Both the position numbers and the translations under genes were made by a program. Below the pieces are notes generated by a model. It was not told the DNA's origin, did not search any database, and saw only the letters and a list, made by a program, of their open reading frames with translations. 64,000 nucleotides of DNA from Rhizobium sp. J15 (GTDB lineage: Bacteria; Pseudomonadota; Alphaproteobacteria; Rhizobiales; Rhizobiaceae), in the NCBI RefSeq assembly GCF_002531825.1, contig NZ_NWSX01000011.1, forward strand, positions 1-64,000, given 5' to 3'. Within the stretch, counting starts at the first letter, position 1. Each line of letters begins with the position of its first letter. Below are positions 55,053 to 63,732 of the stretch, piece by piece.

Positions 55053-55412
55053 TCATTTCGTATAGAAGGTCATGTTGCCGTTGCGTGCCCGCGAGACCCA
55101 TTCGATGTCGTTCGCGGTGAGCTTTTTGGTCTTGAGTTGGGCGGTAAGCCATTTGTTCGCGCGGATCGCATCCCTGATGGCTTTGACGTGCTCCTCGCTT
55201 CCCTGTGTAGGGTGTGCGCCGGTCTCCGAAAAATCCGCCGTCCTATAGCTGACGATCGTGAATCGTCTGTCGTGATAGGTTCGCACCGCCTCCGGCAGGT
55301 TCTCGCTCCAGTTCATTCTGCGATATTCGCGTCTCGTCTGCTGGGCATCGACCGGGACAATTCCGGCGGCGGCAGTGATTACGGCAAGTCCAATGATCAT
55401 GGCCATCTTCAT
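55053..55412 (-). CDS. Small secreted protein of unknown function
   Basis: The 119-residue protein has a signal peptide (MKMAMIIGLAVITAAAGIVPVDAQ). The mature domain is basic and aromatic-rich (WSENLPEAVRTYHDRRFTIVSYRTADF; AIRANKWLTAQLKTK; RNGNMTFYTK) with no cysteines. I do not recognise the family. The start at 55412 follows GGGAG. An FNR-type box with a correctly spaced -10 lies 68 bases upstream, so it is probably made under low oxygen together with the arginine genes. Confidence 0.72.
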   Translation of the reverse strand: MKMAMIIGLAVITAAAGIVPVDAQQTRREYRRMNWSENLPEAVRTYHDRRFTIVSYRTADFSETGAHPTQGSEEHVKAIRDAIRANKWLTAQLKTKKLTANDIEWVSRARNGNMTFYTK

Positions 55413-55451
55413 CGCACTAACTCCCGAGAACAAAATGATGTTCGGCTATAG

Positions 55452-55493
55452 AGGATAGCTTATGCACTGGCGCCGGGCATTGAGCACGATCAA
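55452..55493 (-). promoter_or_regulatory. FNR/FixK-type box and -10 of the small secreted protein gene
   Basis: TTGAGCACGATCAA (55480-55493) matches nine of ten fixed positions of TTGAT-N4-ATCAA. On the minus strand TATCCT (55457-55452) lies 22 bases away. No such -10 is found at the matching place on the plus side, so the target is the minus-strand gene and not the APC antiporter. Confidence 0.65.
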
Positions 55494-55678
55494 TGGCGTT
55501 CAAACAAGAACGGCGCCTCCCGCCTGCTCGCACCAGCTACGGCACGATGCCGAAAAGACGGGCGCCACTACGCATTGAACCGGATTGCGGCGTCCGTTCT
55601 TTGGGAGGAAAATTGCGTCCGGGAACGGAAGTCCGAGCCGATATCGGCATCGGAAAAGGCGTCTCTCGGGAGGGGGCC

Positions 55679-57037
55679 ATGACAACGTCGCCAAATGGCA
55701 AGAGTCTGGGACTTGCCGCCTGCACCGCCATCGTGGTCGGAAATATGGTGGGGTCGGGCTTTTATCTTTCGCCGGCCGCGGTGGCACCCTACGGCAACCT
55801 CGCGATCATCGTCTGGATCCTCATGGGCGCGGGCGCGATCTGCCTCGGCCTCACCTTTGCGCGTCTGGCGAGCCTCGTGCCCGCCGTCGGTGGCCCCTAC
55901 GCCTATACGAGGCTCGCCTATGGCGATTTCGCCGGCTTCCTGATTGCTTGGGGCTACTGGATTTCCATCTGGACGTCTCTGCCGGTCATCGCCATTGCCT
56001 TTGCCGGCGTGATGGTCGATCTCTTCCCCGCGCTCGGCAATCGCTTCGCCGCAACCATGCTGACGCTTGGGGTGATCTGGGCGATTGTGCTCGTCAATCT
56101 CCGCGGCGTTCATGCGGCGGGTCTCTTTGCGCAGGTCACCACCTACGCCAAGCTTCTCCCCTTCGGCGCCGTCGCCATCATCGGCCTCTTCTTTATCGAC
56201 ACGTCCCATTTCTCCGAATTCAATCCAAGCGGCCAGCCGCTGCTGCAGTCGATCGCGACGCTGGCGCCGCTGACGATGTTTGCCTATCTCGGGCTGGAAT
56301 CGGCAACCGTGCCCGCAGGCGATGTCGAAAACGCGGAGCGGACCATCCCGCGCTCCACCGTCCTTGGAATCTCGATCGCCGCGGTGCTCTACGTGCTCGG
56401 CACCATCGTGGTGATGGGCCTCGTGCCACGCGAACAGTTGGTTCGCTCGGTCGCACCCTTCTCCGAAGCAGCCGGCATGATGTGGGGGCGCGGCGGCGAA
56501 CTGGCGATCTCGATCGCCGTCCTGGTCTCCTCGATCGGCGCCTTGAACGGCTGGACCCTGCTGATGGGACAAGTGCCGATGGCCGCTGCTCGCGACGGGC
56601 TATTTCCTCCGCTTTTCGCGCGGCTCTCTTCCCGCGGCGTCCCGGCTCTGGGCATGATCGTCTCGGCCTTGTTCGCGACCCTGCTGGTTCTCGCTCAGGC
56701 TGTCGGGGCCGAAGGATTTGCTGCAGCCTATCGGCTGATGGTCGGGCTGAGCACGATGGCGGCCGTCGTTCCCTACGCCTTCTGCTCACTGGCCGGCACT
56801 CTTGTGGCCGGCGTGACGCTCGGGCGAATGCCGCGTGTAAGCGCCATCGAACTGATCGCCTTCGCTTTTGCGATCTTTACCCTCTATGGCTCAGGCGCGG
56901 AGCCGGTGCTCTATGGGCTGGTACTGCTGATGCTCGGCATCCCCGTCTACGTCTGGCAAAGGCGGAATGCGGCGCCGGCGATCGAACGTCAAAAGGCGTC
57001 AGGAGGTGCGGCAACGCACCCGGCCGTGTCGGGATAG
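55679..57037 (+). CDS. APC-family antiporter, AdiC-like
   Basis: The 452-residue membrane protein has twelve helices. The opening VGNMVGSGFYLSPAAVAPYG and later FAYLGLESATVPAGDVENAERTIPRSTVLG, ALNGWTLLMGQ and AARDGLFPPLFARL resemble the arginine/agmatine exchanger AdiC. It is convergent with arcC and no ArcD is seen nearby, so it may be the arginine/ornithine exchanger that the arc pathway needs, or the arginine/agmatine exchanger for the decarboxylase. ATG 55679 is preceded by GGGAGGGG. I found no anaerobox in its own promoter direction. Confidence 0.85.
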   Translation: MTTSPNGKSLGLAACTAIVVGNMVGSGFYLSPAAVAPYGNLAIIVWILMGAGAICLGLTFARLASLVPAVGGPYAYTRLAYGDFAGFLIAWGYWISIWTSLPVIAIAFAGVMVDLFPALGNRFAATMLTLGVIWAIVLVNLRGVHAAGLFAQVTTYAKLLPFGAVAIIGLFFIDTSHFSEFNPSGQPLLQSIATLAPLTMFAYLGLESATVPAGDVENAERTIPRSTVLGISIAAVLYVLGTIVVMGLVPREQLVRSVAPFSEAAGMMWGRGGELAISIAVLVSSIGALNGWTLLMGQVPMAAARDGLFPPLFARLSSRGVPALGMIVSALFATLLVLAQAVGAEGFAAAYRLMVGLSTMAAVVPYAFCSLAGTLVAGVTLGRMPRVSAIELIAFAFAIFTLYGSGAEPVLYGLVLLMLGIPVYVWQRRNAAPAIERQKASGGAATHPAVSG

Positions 57038-57061
57038 GCAGGCTCGAAGGGCCGGACAGGT

Positions 57062-58000
57062 TCAGGCGTGCCAGCTCAACCCGGCAAAGCTCTCGCTGAT
57101 GATTGTTCCGCGCTCGCCGCGCACCATTCCCGCAATATCCGCAAGGGCTCCGATCGCAGCGGTCCTGCCGCCCATGCGCGCAAAATGGCAGGCGGCATCA
57201 ACCTTCGGGCCCATTGATCCGGCCGGGAAGGAAAACTGCTTGAAATCGTCGGGACGGGCTCGATGGATCGCCTTCTGCGACGGCTTGCCCCAGTCGGTGC
57301 AGACAGCCTCGGCATCCGTCGCCATGATCAGGAGATCGGCGTAAAGCTCGCGCGCCAGAAGCTCCGAGCACAGATCCTTGTCGATCACGGCTTCGACGCC
57401 GATCAGCTTCCGGTCAGCGCCCTTTTCGTACATCGTCGGAATGCCGCCGCCGCCCGCGCAGATCACGATCGTGCGCTGCTCCAGCAGCCAGCGGACCGGA
57501 CGGATCTCGAAGATGCGCTTGGGCGCCGGCGAGGCAACGACGCGCCGCCATTTTTCACCGTCCTGTTTGAAGACCCATCCCTTTTCCGTGCGGATCCGCT
57601 CCGCCTCCGCCTGGTCGTAGACAGGACCGACGAACTTGGTGGGGTTCTGGAAGCCGGGATCGGCGGCATCGACTTCGACCATAGTCAGCAGCGTCGCCAA
57701 AGGCTGCTCGAACGGCAGGAGATTGCCGAGCTCCTGTTCCAGCATATAGCCGATCATGCCTTCGGTCTCGGCGCCGAGAACGTCGAGCGGATAGGCTTCC
57801 TCGGGTTTGTAGGCTGCGCCCTGAAGGGCAAGCAGTCCGACCTGCGGCCCGTTGCCGTGCGTGACGACGATCTCATGTTCGGCGGCCAGGGGCGCGATCG
57901 CCTGAGCGGCGATGCGCGCATTCCGCCTCTGGGTGTCGGCCGTCATGGCTTCCCCGCGCCGGAGAAGCGCATTTCCGCCGAGCGCAATAACCACACGCAT
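57062..58000 (-). CDS. arcC: Carbamate kinase
   Basis: This enzyme makes ATP from carbamoyl phosphate and ADP in the last step of the arginine deiminase pathway. The 312-residue protein shows [14 protein letters not shown] at the N terminus, [25 protein letters not shown] and [15 protein letters not shown] precedes ATG 58000, which is one base after the arcB stop. It is the last gene of arcABC and ends 24 bases from the convergent APC gene. Confidence 0.96.
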   Translation of the reverse strand: MRVVIALGGNALLRRGEAMTADTQRRNARIAAQAIAPLAAEHEIVVTHGNGPQVGLLALQGAAYKPEEAYPLDVLGAETEGMIGYMLEQELGNLLPFEQPLATLLTMVEVDAADPGFQNPTKFVGPVYDQAEAERIRTEKGWVFKQDGEKWRRVVASPAPKRIFEIRPVRWLLEQRTIVICAGGGGIPTMYEKGADRKLIGVEAVIDKDLCSELLARELYADLLIMATDAEAVCTDWGKPSQKAIHRARPDDFKQFSFPAGSMGPKVDAACHFARMGGRTAAIGALADIAGMVRGERGTIISESFAGLSWHA

Positions 58001-58001
58001 G

Positions 58002-59006
58002 TCAATCTCCCAGCGTCGCGACAAGCAGGGCCTTGATCGTGTGCAGACGATTTTCCGCCTGCTCGAAGGCGACATTGGCCTCGGATTCGAAAACGTCGTT
58101 GGTCACTTCGAGCCCGTTCTCCATGCCGTAATCTTCGGCGATCTGTTTGCCGAGCGTGGTTTCGGTGTCGTGGAACGCCGGCAGGCAATGCATGAACTTG
58201 GTCTGCCGGTTGCCAGTCGCCCTCATCAGGTCCTCGTTGACTTGATAGGGAGTGAGCAATTTGATGCGCTCGCGCCAGACATCTTTCGGCTCGCCCATCG
58301 AAACCCAGACGTCGGTGTGGATGAAATCGACGTCCTTGACCGCCTCTCTGGGATCTTCGGTCACCAGCAGTCGCGCGCCCGAGGCCTGCTGCAAATCCTT
58401 GGCGATCTTCATGTATTCTTCCGAAGGCCACAGCGATCTCGGCCCGCAGATACGCACATCCATGCCGAGCAGGCAGCCGACGATCAGCAGCGAATGCCCC
58501 ATGTTGGACCGGGTGTCGCCGACATAGGCATATTTGATCTCAGCGATCGGCTTGTCGCTATGTTCGCGCATCGTCATGACGTCGGCGATCATCTGCGTCG
58601 GATGATATTCGTCGGTCAGACCGTTATAGACGGGCACCCCGGCATATTTTGCCAGCGTCTCCACGCCTTTCTGCGCGGAGCCGCGATATTCGATCGCGTC
58701 ATACATGCGCCCCAGCACCCGCGCCGTGTCCTTGAAGGATTCCTTGTGCCCGATCTGCGAGCCGGACGGATCGAGATAGGTCACATTGGCGCCCTGGTCC
58801 GAGCAGGCGACTTCGAAGGCGCACCGCGTCCGCGTCGAGGTCTTTTCGAAGATCAGGCAGATTTCCTTGCCTTTCAGATGCTCCTGCTCGGTGCGGGCAT
58901 ATTTCGCCCGCTTCAGATCGCGGGCGAGATCGAGGAGATAGCGGAATTCCCGCGGGGTATAGTCCTGCACGGTCAGAAGCGAGCGATTGCGCAGATTGAA
59001 ACTCAT
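58002..59006 (-). CDS. arcB: Ornithine carbamoyltransferase, catabolic
   Basis: It converts citrulline and phosphate to ornithine and carbamoyl phosphate. The 334-residue protein has the carbamoyl-phosphate site STRTRCAFE (about 57-65), the HPTQ motif ([11 protein letters not shown]) and the ornithine-binding MHCLPAFHD. Its place between arcA and arcC indicates the catabolic rather than biosynthetic enzyme, and the sequence length agrees. It starts 38 bases after arcA. Confidence 0.96.
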   Translation of the reverse strand: MSFNLRNRSLLTVQDYTPREFRYLLDLARDLKRAKYARTEQEHLKGKEICLIFEKTSTRTRCAFEVACSDQGANVTYLDPSGSQIGHKESFKDTARVLGRMYDAIEYRGSAQKGVETLAKYAGVPVYNGLTDEYHPTQMIADVMTMREHSDKPIAEIKYAYVGDTRSNMGHSLLIVGCLLGMDVRICGPRSLWPSEEYMKIAKDLQQASGARLLVTEDPREAVKDVDFIHTDVWVSMGEPKDVWRERIKLLTPYQVNEDLMRATGNRQTKFMHCLPAFHDTETTLGKQIAEDYGMENGLEVTNDVFESEANVAFEQAENRLHTIKALLVATLGD

Positions 59007-59044
59007 GGTCTTGCTCCGTCGGTCCGGTTCGTGAGTGTGAAACG

Positions 59045-60274
59045 TCAGTAGGCGGGCTCGCGCCAGATGGGGCATGTCATGCAGTGCCCGCCACCGCGGC
59101 CGCGGCCGAGTTCGGAGCCGCGAATGGTGATGACCTCGATCCCCGCCTTGCGCAGAAGCGTATTCGTGTAGGTGTTGCGGTCGTAGGCGACGACGACGCC
59201 GGGCTCGAGTGCCACGACATTATTGCCATCGTCCCATTGTTCGCGCTCGGCCTGGTAGGCATTGCCGCCGGTCTCGACGGTGCGCAATTGCGGCAGCTCG
59301 AGCGCCTCGCTGACGACATCGAGCATCGGCCGGGCTTCCGGATGAATCTCGAAGGTGCCGTCGTCGTCTTTCGGATACATGCTGTAGCAGCGGACCTGGT
59401 CGACCACCTCGGCAAACAACGTGACGACGTCGCGATCGCAGAAACTGAAGACAGTGTCGAGGTGCATGGCCGCACGGCTCTTCGGCATCAGGCAGCCGAT
59501 CACCCTCTTTGCGGCCTTGCCTCTGAACAGCGCCTGCGCCACCTGGCCGACTGCCTGGTAGGTGGTGCGCTCGCCCATGCCGATGAGGACGGTGCCGTTG
59601 CCGATCGGCATGACGTCGCCGCCCTCCATCGAGGCATTGGCGAACGGATGGTCCGAATCGCCCCACCAGATCTGGAAATTGCCGCCGAGGAAGATCGGAT
59701 GAAACTTGTAGACCGCACGCTGGATCAGCGTCTCCGCGCGCCTTGCCGGCCAGAACATCGGGTTGCACGTCACGCCGCCGTAAATCCAGCAGGAGGGATC
59801 GCGCTGGAACAGCGTGTTCGGGATCGGCGGAATGACGAAATCCGTCTCCGGCAAGGCGCTGAGCATCAGCGACTTCGCCTTGACCTCGGGCAGATCGGAG
59901 ATCGCGATGCCGCCGATCATGAATGCGGCGAGCTGCGCCGGCGGCATTTCGTCAAGCCAGGGCCGTATCGCTTCCGCGATCTGCGAGCCGAGCACATTCG
60001 CCGTGATGCGCCTATCCAACACGAAATCGCGCGCCTGGCTGTTGGCAAGCGTCTGGCCAAGAAGGTCGTGCAGCTCGAGAACTTCAACACCCCGTTCCTG
60101 CATCTTCAACACAAAGTCAAAATGATCTTTCTGCGCCTCGTGAACCCATAGGACATCGTCAAAAAGCAGATCATGGCAGTTGGCAGGCGTCAGGCGCTGA
60201 TGAGCCAGGGACGGCCGGCAAACCATGACGGTTCTCAGCTTTCCAACTTCGGAATGAACACCGAAACCACGCAT
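59045..60274 (-). CDS. arcA: Arginine deiminase
   Basis: It hydrolyses arginine to citrulline and ammonia in the first pathway step, also raising pH. The 409-residue protein has the family opening [18 protein letters not shown], catalytic [12 protein letters not shown], the EGGD motif ([10 protein letters not shown]), HLDTVFSF and the active-site cysteine in [19 protein letters not shown] precedes ATG 60274. An arcABC operon induced by low oxygen is known from Rhizobium etli, and an anaerobox-like site lies 95 bases upstream here. Confidence 0.97.
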   Translation of the reverse strand: MRGFGVHSEVGKLRTVMVCRPSLAHQRLTPANCHDLLFDDVLWVHEAQKDHFDFVLKMQERGVEVLELHDLLGQTLANSQARDFVLDRRITANVLGSQIAEAIRPWLDEMPPAQLAAFMIGGIAISDLPEVKAKSLMLSALPETDFVIPPIPNTLFQRDPSCWIYGGVTCNPMFWPARRAETLIQRAVYKFHPIFLGGNFQIWWGDSDHPFANASMEGGDVMPIGNGTVLIGMGERTTYQAVGQVAQALFRGKAAKRVIGCLMPKSRAAMHLDTVFSFCDRDVVTLFAEVVDQVRCYSMYPKDDDGTFEIHPEARPMLDVVSEALELPQLRTVETGGNAYQAEREQWDDGNNVVALEPGVVVAYDRNTYTNTLLRKAGIEVITIRGSELGRGRGGGHCMTCPIWREPAY

Positions 60275-60368
60275 GCGGTCCTCCTCCAGCAAACAGGTCG
60301 GCAACCGGATAACGCCCGCGCCGCCGGCTCTCCTGCATCAGCCTATTGGGGCCGGCCCGCCGGTGTCA

Positions 60369-60382
60369 TTGATTGCAGACAA
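60369..60382 (-). promoter_or_regulatory. Anaerobox-like site before arcABC
   Basis: TTGATTGCAGACAA matches TTGAY-N4-RTCAA at all but one fixed position. The left half repeats exactly the TTGATTGCA of the perfect box at 53907. A weak -10 (AATAGG or TAGGCT near 60347-60340) is at the expected distance on the minus strand. Confidence 0.6.
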
Positions 60383-60436
60383 GGTGCAGCGCAGCATTTA
60401 TGGTTCTCATGATGTCGGGAGTGGGAAATAGGTCCG

Positions 60437-60646
60437 TCAAAGACAATCGGATGCACCGCGTTCCTGTCTCCGCCATGCACGCCAATGTGAGGGATGAACG
60501 TCGACTATCTCGCGGGTCAGCGCATTGACCCATCCGCCAGGGACGCGTTGGCAGGGAAAAACCAAGGTATGAATACCTTCGTCGTCGATGACGGCGAGCT
60601 CGATGTCCTGTTCAAACGGAGCCTCAACGACCAATCGCCAAATCAC
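60437..60646 (-). CDS. Small protein of unknown function, 69 aa
   Basis: GTG 60646 is preceded by GAGGAGGGG at six bases. The product starts IWRLVVEAPFEQDIELAVID and is a compact soluble protein with a conserved-looking core (LVFPCQRVPGGW; PSHWRAWR). A longer open frame to 61024 exists but crosses the promoter region and start of the plus-strand kinase gene. An FNR-type box with correct -10 lies 76 bases upstream. It is 162 bases before arcA on the same strand, so it may be a low-oxygen accessory gene. No family recognised. Confidence 0.65.
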   Translation of the reverse strand: MIWRLVVEAPFEQDIELAVIDDEGIHTLVFPCQRVPGGWVNALTREIVDVHPSHWRAWRRQERGASDCL

Positions 60647-60693
60647 CGAACCCCTCCTCGGCGATGCATGGGCGTCGGCCGGTGTTCCGTTCC

Positions 60694-60735
60694 AGAGTAG
60701 CGGAACCATGGACGAACGGCATTGAGCCGGATCAA
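60694..60735 (-). promoter_or_regulatory. FNR/FixK-type box and -10 of the 69-aa protein gene
   Basis: TTGAGCCGGATCAA (60722-60735) has perfect outer TTGA/TCAA arms and nine of ten consensus positions. TACTCT (60699-60694) lies 22 bases away on the minus strand. The plus side, towards the kinase gene, lacks a matching -10. Confidence 0.65.
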
Positions 60736-60920
60736 TGGAGAGTAGATCCGGCTGAAACGCCGGCGCAACGGACCTCGGCTGGCCGGGGCATGGGTGAGTG
60801 CAATAGAGTCTACGCGATACTACACTCGTCACCCGTTCAAAGATGGTAAACTCATGCTGTTGTTGTGAAGGAAGGCAGTCGAGGCACTGAATACGTCTCA
60901 ATGGGGCGGAGGAGACCATC

Positions 60921-62168
60921 ATGTCCATCAAGATGGAGGCGCCGCATATTGCCGAATATCGTTCCGTTGCCTCAAGCTTGACCGGGCGAACCCCGTTCAT
61001 CGGAGCGCAAATAGTGCGCCGCAAAGCCGGGCGCGTTTTACCCGAGGGAGAGAACGTGCCAAGGATGAACTCGATCCGGCAACTCTATGAACACCTGCCG
61101 GACGCAGTGTTCTTCATGGGTGCCGACAACAGGGTTTCGGCCTGCAACAGGGCTGCGGTGGCCTTGTTCGGTTATGAAGAAGGCGAATTACTCGGCCGCA
61201 AGATCGACTTCGTCTGGTCTTCGACGCCGGATGTTCAGCTCAAGGGACGCTGGGCAGACCAGGGTGTGTTGCGTGCCGGTATCGCGCTGACCAAGAGCGG
61301 CGCCCGCTTTCCGGTTGCCCTGACCATCATCCGGGAACAAGGCGAGAAAGAAACCTTCACCGCAGCGGTCTTTGAGGACTTCCGGACCGAGCGCGAAACA
61401 TTGCAGCAGGTGCAGGAGCTTCGCAGCGAGCTGGCCCGGCTTGCGCGGATAGCCGCGCTTGGGGAAATGACTTCGACGCTGGCGCACGAGCTTTCCCAGC
61501 CGCTGACCTCGATCGGCGCGTATGCGGAGGGCTGCGGGCGTCTTATGGAGAACGATCGCAACGGGTGTCACGCGGAGCTTCGCGAAGCCCTGTCGAAAAT
61601 TGCGCAGCACGCCTTGTGGGCGGGAGCGATCGTCCAGAATATCCGCGAATTCGCAAAGCGCGGCGCCGACGAAAAAAGGCCGGAAGCGATGCATGCGCTG
61701 ATCCATGAGGCGACGCCCCTCGCCCTTGCGGGCTCTCGAGGCCAAGGGCTTCATACCGATTTCCAGTTCGACGCGGAGCGTGACATCGTGTTGGTCGACC
61801 GTATCCAGATCCTCCAGGTGCTGACAAATCTTCTTCGCAATGCGGTTGAAGCAACCGACGGCACGAAATCCCCCCATATTTCGATCCGCACCAGAATCGA
61901 CGACCTCTCCCATCTTGTCGTCGACGTGTCCGACAACGGCTGCGGGATTGCCGCGGAGATCGAAGAGGCGCTGTTTCGTCCCTTCGTCACGACGAAACCC
62001 CACGGCCTCGGCATGGGGCTGGCATTGTCCAAGCGCATCGTCGAAGCGCATGGAGGCCGGATAGCTGCACGCAGGGGACCGCAGGACGGTTCGATCCTCA
62101 CATTTTCTCTTCCGCTGGTGGAGACCACAGCCAATGACGAACGACCTTATGATCCATCTCGTCGATGA
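60921..62168 (+). CDS. FixL-like PAS sensor histidine kinase
   Basis: The 415-residue soluble kinase has one PAS domain (about 50-155, LYEHLPDAVFFMGADNRVSAC), a short coiled linker, the phosphorylation helix with H189 (GEMTSTLAHELSQPLTSIGA) and an ATPase domain (LTNLLRNAVEA; DNGCGI; GMGLALSKRIVEAHGG). The H-box is very FixL-like, but I see no histidine in the PAS segment where FixL holds heme (around IDFVWSSTPDVQLKGRW). Oxygen sensing by heme is therefore unlikely. It overlaps its response regulator by 35 bases. Confidence 0.88.
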   Translation: MSIKMEAPHIAEYRSVASSLTGRTPFIGAQIVRRKAGRVLPEGENVPRMNSIRQLYEHLPDAVFFMGADNRVSACNRAAVALFGYEEGELLGRKIDFVWSSTPDVQLKGRWADQGVLRAGIALTKSGARFPVALTIIREQGEKETFTAAVFEDFRTERETLQQVQELRSELARLARIAALGEMTSTLAHELSQPLTSIGAYAEGCGRLMENDRNGCHAELREALSKIAQHALWAGAIVQNIREFAKRGADEKRPEAMHALIHEATPLALAGSRGQGLHTDFQFDAERDIVLVDRIQILQVLTNLLRNAVEATDGTKSPHISIRTRIDDLSHLVVDVSDNGCGIAAEIEEALFRPFVTTKPHGLGMGLALSKRIVEAHGGRIAARRGPQDGSILTFSLPLVETTANDERPYDPSRR

Positions 62169-62766
62169 CGAAGAATCGCTCAGGCGATCCCTGACGTTTC
62201 TGCTGGTGTCGGCAGGCTTTGCCGTTCGTGCGCACAGCTGCGCAAAAGCGTTTCTGGAACTTCTGCCCCTTTCGGGACGGAACTGCCTCGTGACGGACCT
62301 GCGGATGCCCGATGTCAATGGCATCGAATTGCTCCAGCAGATGCACCGGTTCAACATGGATGTCCCTGCGATCGTCATCACCGGCCAGGGCGATGTCGCC
62401 GCGGCCGTGCAGGCAATGAAGGCCGGGGCATTCGATTTTCTGGAAAAGCCTCTGAGGGAAGAGGCGCTGATTGCCGCCATCAACGGCGCGGTGGGGCAGA
62501 GGCGGACCGGCAGGGCCATCGCCGGCTCCGAAAGCATTGCCACCCGGCTTCGCCAGCTCACCGAACGCGAACATCAGGTTCTGGCCGGCGTGCTCGATGG
62601 CTTACAGAACAAGATGATCGCCTATCATCTCGGCATCAGCGTGCGCACGGTGGAAGTCCATCGTGCCAATGTGATGGCTAAGATGGGGGCGCGCAATCTG
62701 GCGGAACTCATGCGAATGGCCATTACCGTCGATACCCCAGCGCAATCCCTCGAAACACAGGTGTGA
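62134..62766 (+). CDS. FixJ-like response regulator
   Basis: The 210-residue protein has a receiver with D55 (VTDLRMPD) and K105 (LEKPL), then a LuxR-type helix-turn-helix (about 142-197, LTEREHQVLAGVLDG; ISVRTVEVHRANVMAKMGA). This is the FixJ/TtrR/NodW layout. It overlaps the kinase and must be its partner. FixJ activates fixK in rhizobia, so control of an FNR/FixK-type activator of the boxes in this region is possible, though nothing here proves it. Confidence 0.9.
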   Translation: MTNDLMIHLVDDEESLRRSLTFLLVSAGFAVRAHSCAKAFLELLPLSGRNCLVTDLRMPDVNGIELLQQMHRFNMDVPAIVITGQGDVAAAVQAMKAGAFDFLEKPLREEALIAAINGAVGQRRTGRAIAGSESIATRLRQLTEREHQVLAGVLDGLQNKMIAYHLGISVRTVEVHRANVMAKMGARNLAELMRMAITVDTPAQSLETQV

Positions 62767-62772
62767 CAGCGG

Positions 62773-63732
62773 CTATGGAACGGAAGCTGGGCCGGCCAGC
62801 TTGCGGCCATTCCCGATTTCCTTGACGATTTGCGTGGCAATCTCGTCCTCCACGTCGAGAATAGCCTGATTGCGCAGGTCGCGCTCGTACTGGTTTGCCC
62901 AGATGACCGTACCGTCAGCGCCGTTGATCAGGCGCACATGCAGATGAAGGACCGTGCCCTCGACCAGCGCGCTCCCCTGCAGGTTCAGCAGCGAGCCACT
63001 CGCCCCCGCGACGGACCGGCCCGGGGCAAACACGACGAGGTCATCGATCTTCATGAGCTTCGCAATGAGTTGATCGGCCAGTCCGCTGGCGAAATCCGCT
63101 CCCTGTGTGTTGTCGCCGAGGGCCGCAAAGGGTTCCAGCATAATCCCGGTCTTGCCTTCCGGTGTCGACGGGACAGCGGCCGGTGACGGTTCGCGCGGCG
63201 AAAGATAGGCTTCGAGAGGACGAATGAGCGCCAGGATCGCCATTACGCCGAAGAGCGCGGGCACCCCGATCGGCAGCAGAAGATCGCGATACGCCAGCGG
63301 TTGGCCGGGGTTGTTCCGTCTGTTTCCGGGGCTTTGTACCGCGGGCTTTTCGTCGGCATCCGAGCCGCCTTCATCGGTCGAAAAATTTGGCGAATATCCG
63401 CCTTTGGGAATGGTAATCCGGATCGGGTCGTCGCGTCCGCAGACGAGGTAGTAACGCTCCAGCGCGCGACGGATGCGCCCTGCCTCGATGCGGACGACCG
63501 GATCATTCTGCGCATCGAAGGAAGCATCCCTTCCGAAAACTGCCTGCGCGATCGTGTAGGCCTTGAGTTGCTCCTGGCGCCCTTCCAGCGTCTCTTCGAC
63601 GATATATTGCAGAAAGTGCCGCCCGCGTTCGGGAGCATGGAACTCTACGCTGGCGAGTATGCGGTCAAGCTGCGCGCGCACGTCCGCAGGGTTTTGAAAT
63701 GCGCGGCTATCCCCCTTCTCTTCCGATGCCAT
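62773..63732 (-). CDS. Membrane protein with TolB/FlgO-like domain (adenylate-cyclase-associated type)
   Basis: The 319-residue protein has an N-terminal domain found before many rhizobial class III adenylate cyclases and TPR proteins (HAPERGRHFLQYIVEE; DPVVRIEAGRIRRALERYY; IRITIPKGGYSPNF). One membrane helix follows (about 150-172, LLLPIGVPALFGVMAILAL). The periplasmic part is TolB-like (GIMLEPFAALGDN; FASGLADQLIAKLMKIDDLVVFA). No catalytic cyclase domain is present, so despite likely automatic naming it should not make cAMP. It is convergent with the FixJ-like gene, six bases apart. Confidence 0.78.
   Translation of the reverse strand: MASEEKGDSRAFQNPADVRAQLDRILASVEFHAPERGRHFLQYIVEETLEGRQEQLKAYTIAQAVFGRDASFDAQNDPVVRIEAGRIRRALERYYLVCGRDDPIRITIPKGGYSPNFSTDEGGSDADEKPAVQSPGNRRNNPGQPLAYRDLLLPIGVPALFGVMAILALIRPLEAYLSPREPSPAAVPSTPEGKTGIMLEPFAALGDNTQGADFASGLADQLIAKLMKIDDLVVFAPGRSVAGASGSLLNLQGSALVEGTVLHLHVRLINGADGTVIWANQYERDLRNQAILDVEDEIATQIVKEIGNGRKLAGPASVP

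Noticed and set aside
54919..55152. A 77-codon minus-strand frame overlapping the small secreted protein gene
   Set aside because: No ribosome site, highly charged composition, and it overlaps a better supported gene in another frame.
60647..61024. N-terminal extension of the 69-aa gene to 61024
   Set aside because: The extension crosses an FNR-type box, its -10 and the start of the kinase gene, and a strong ribosome site with GTG exists at 60646.
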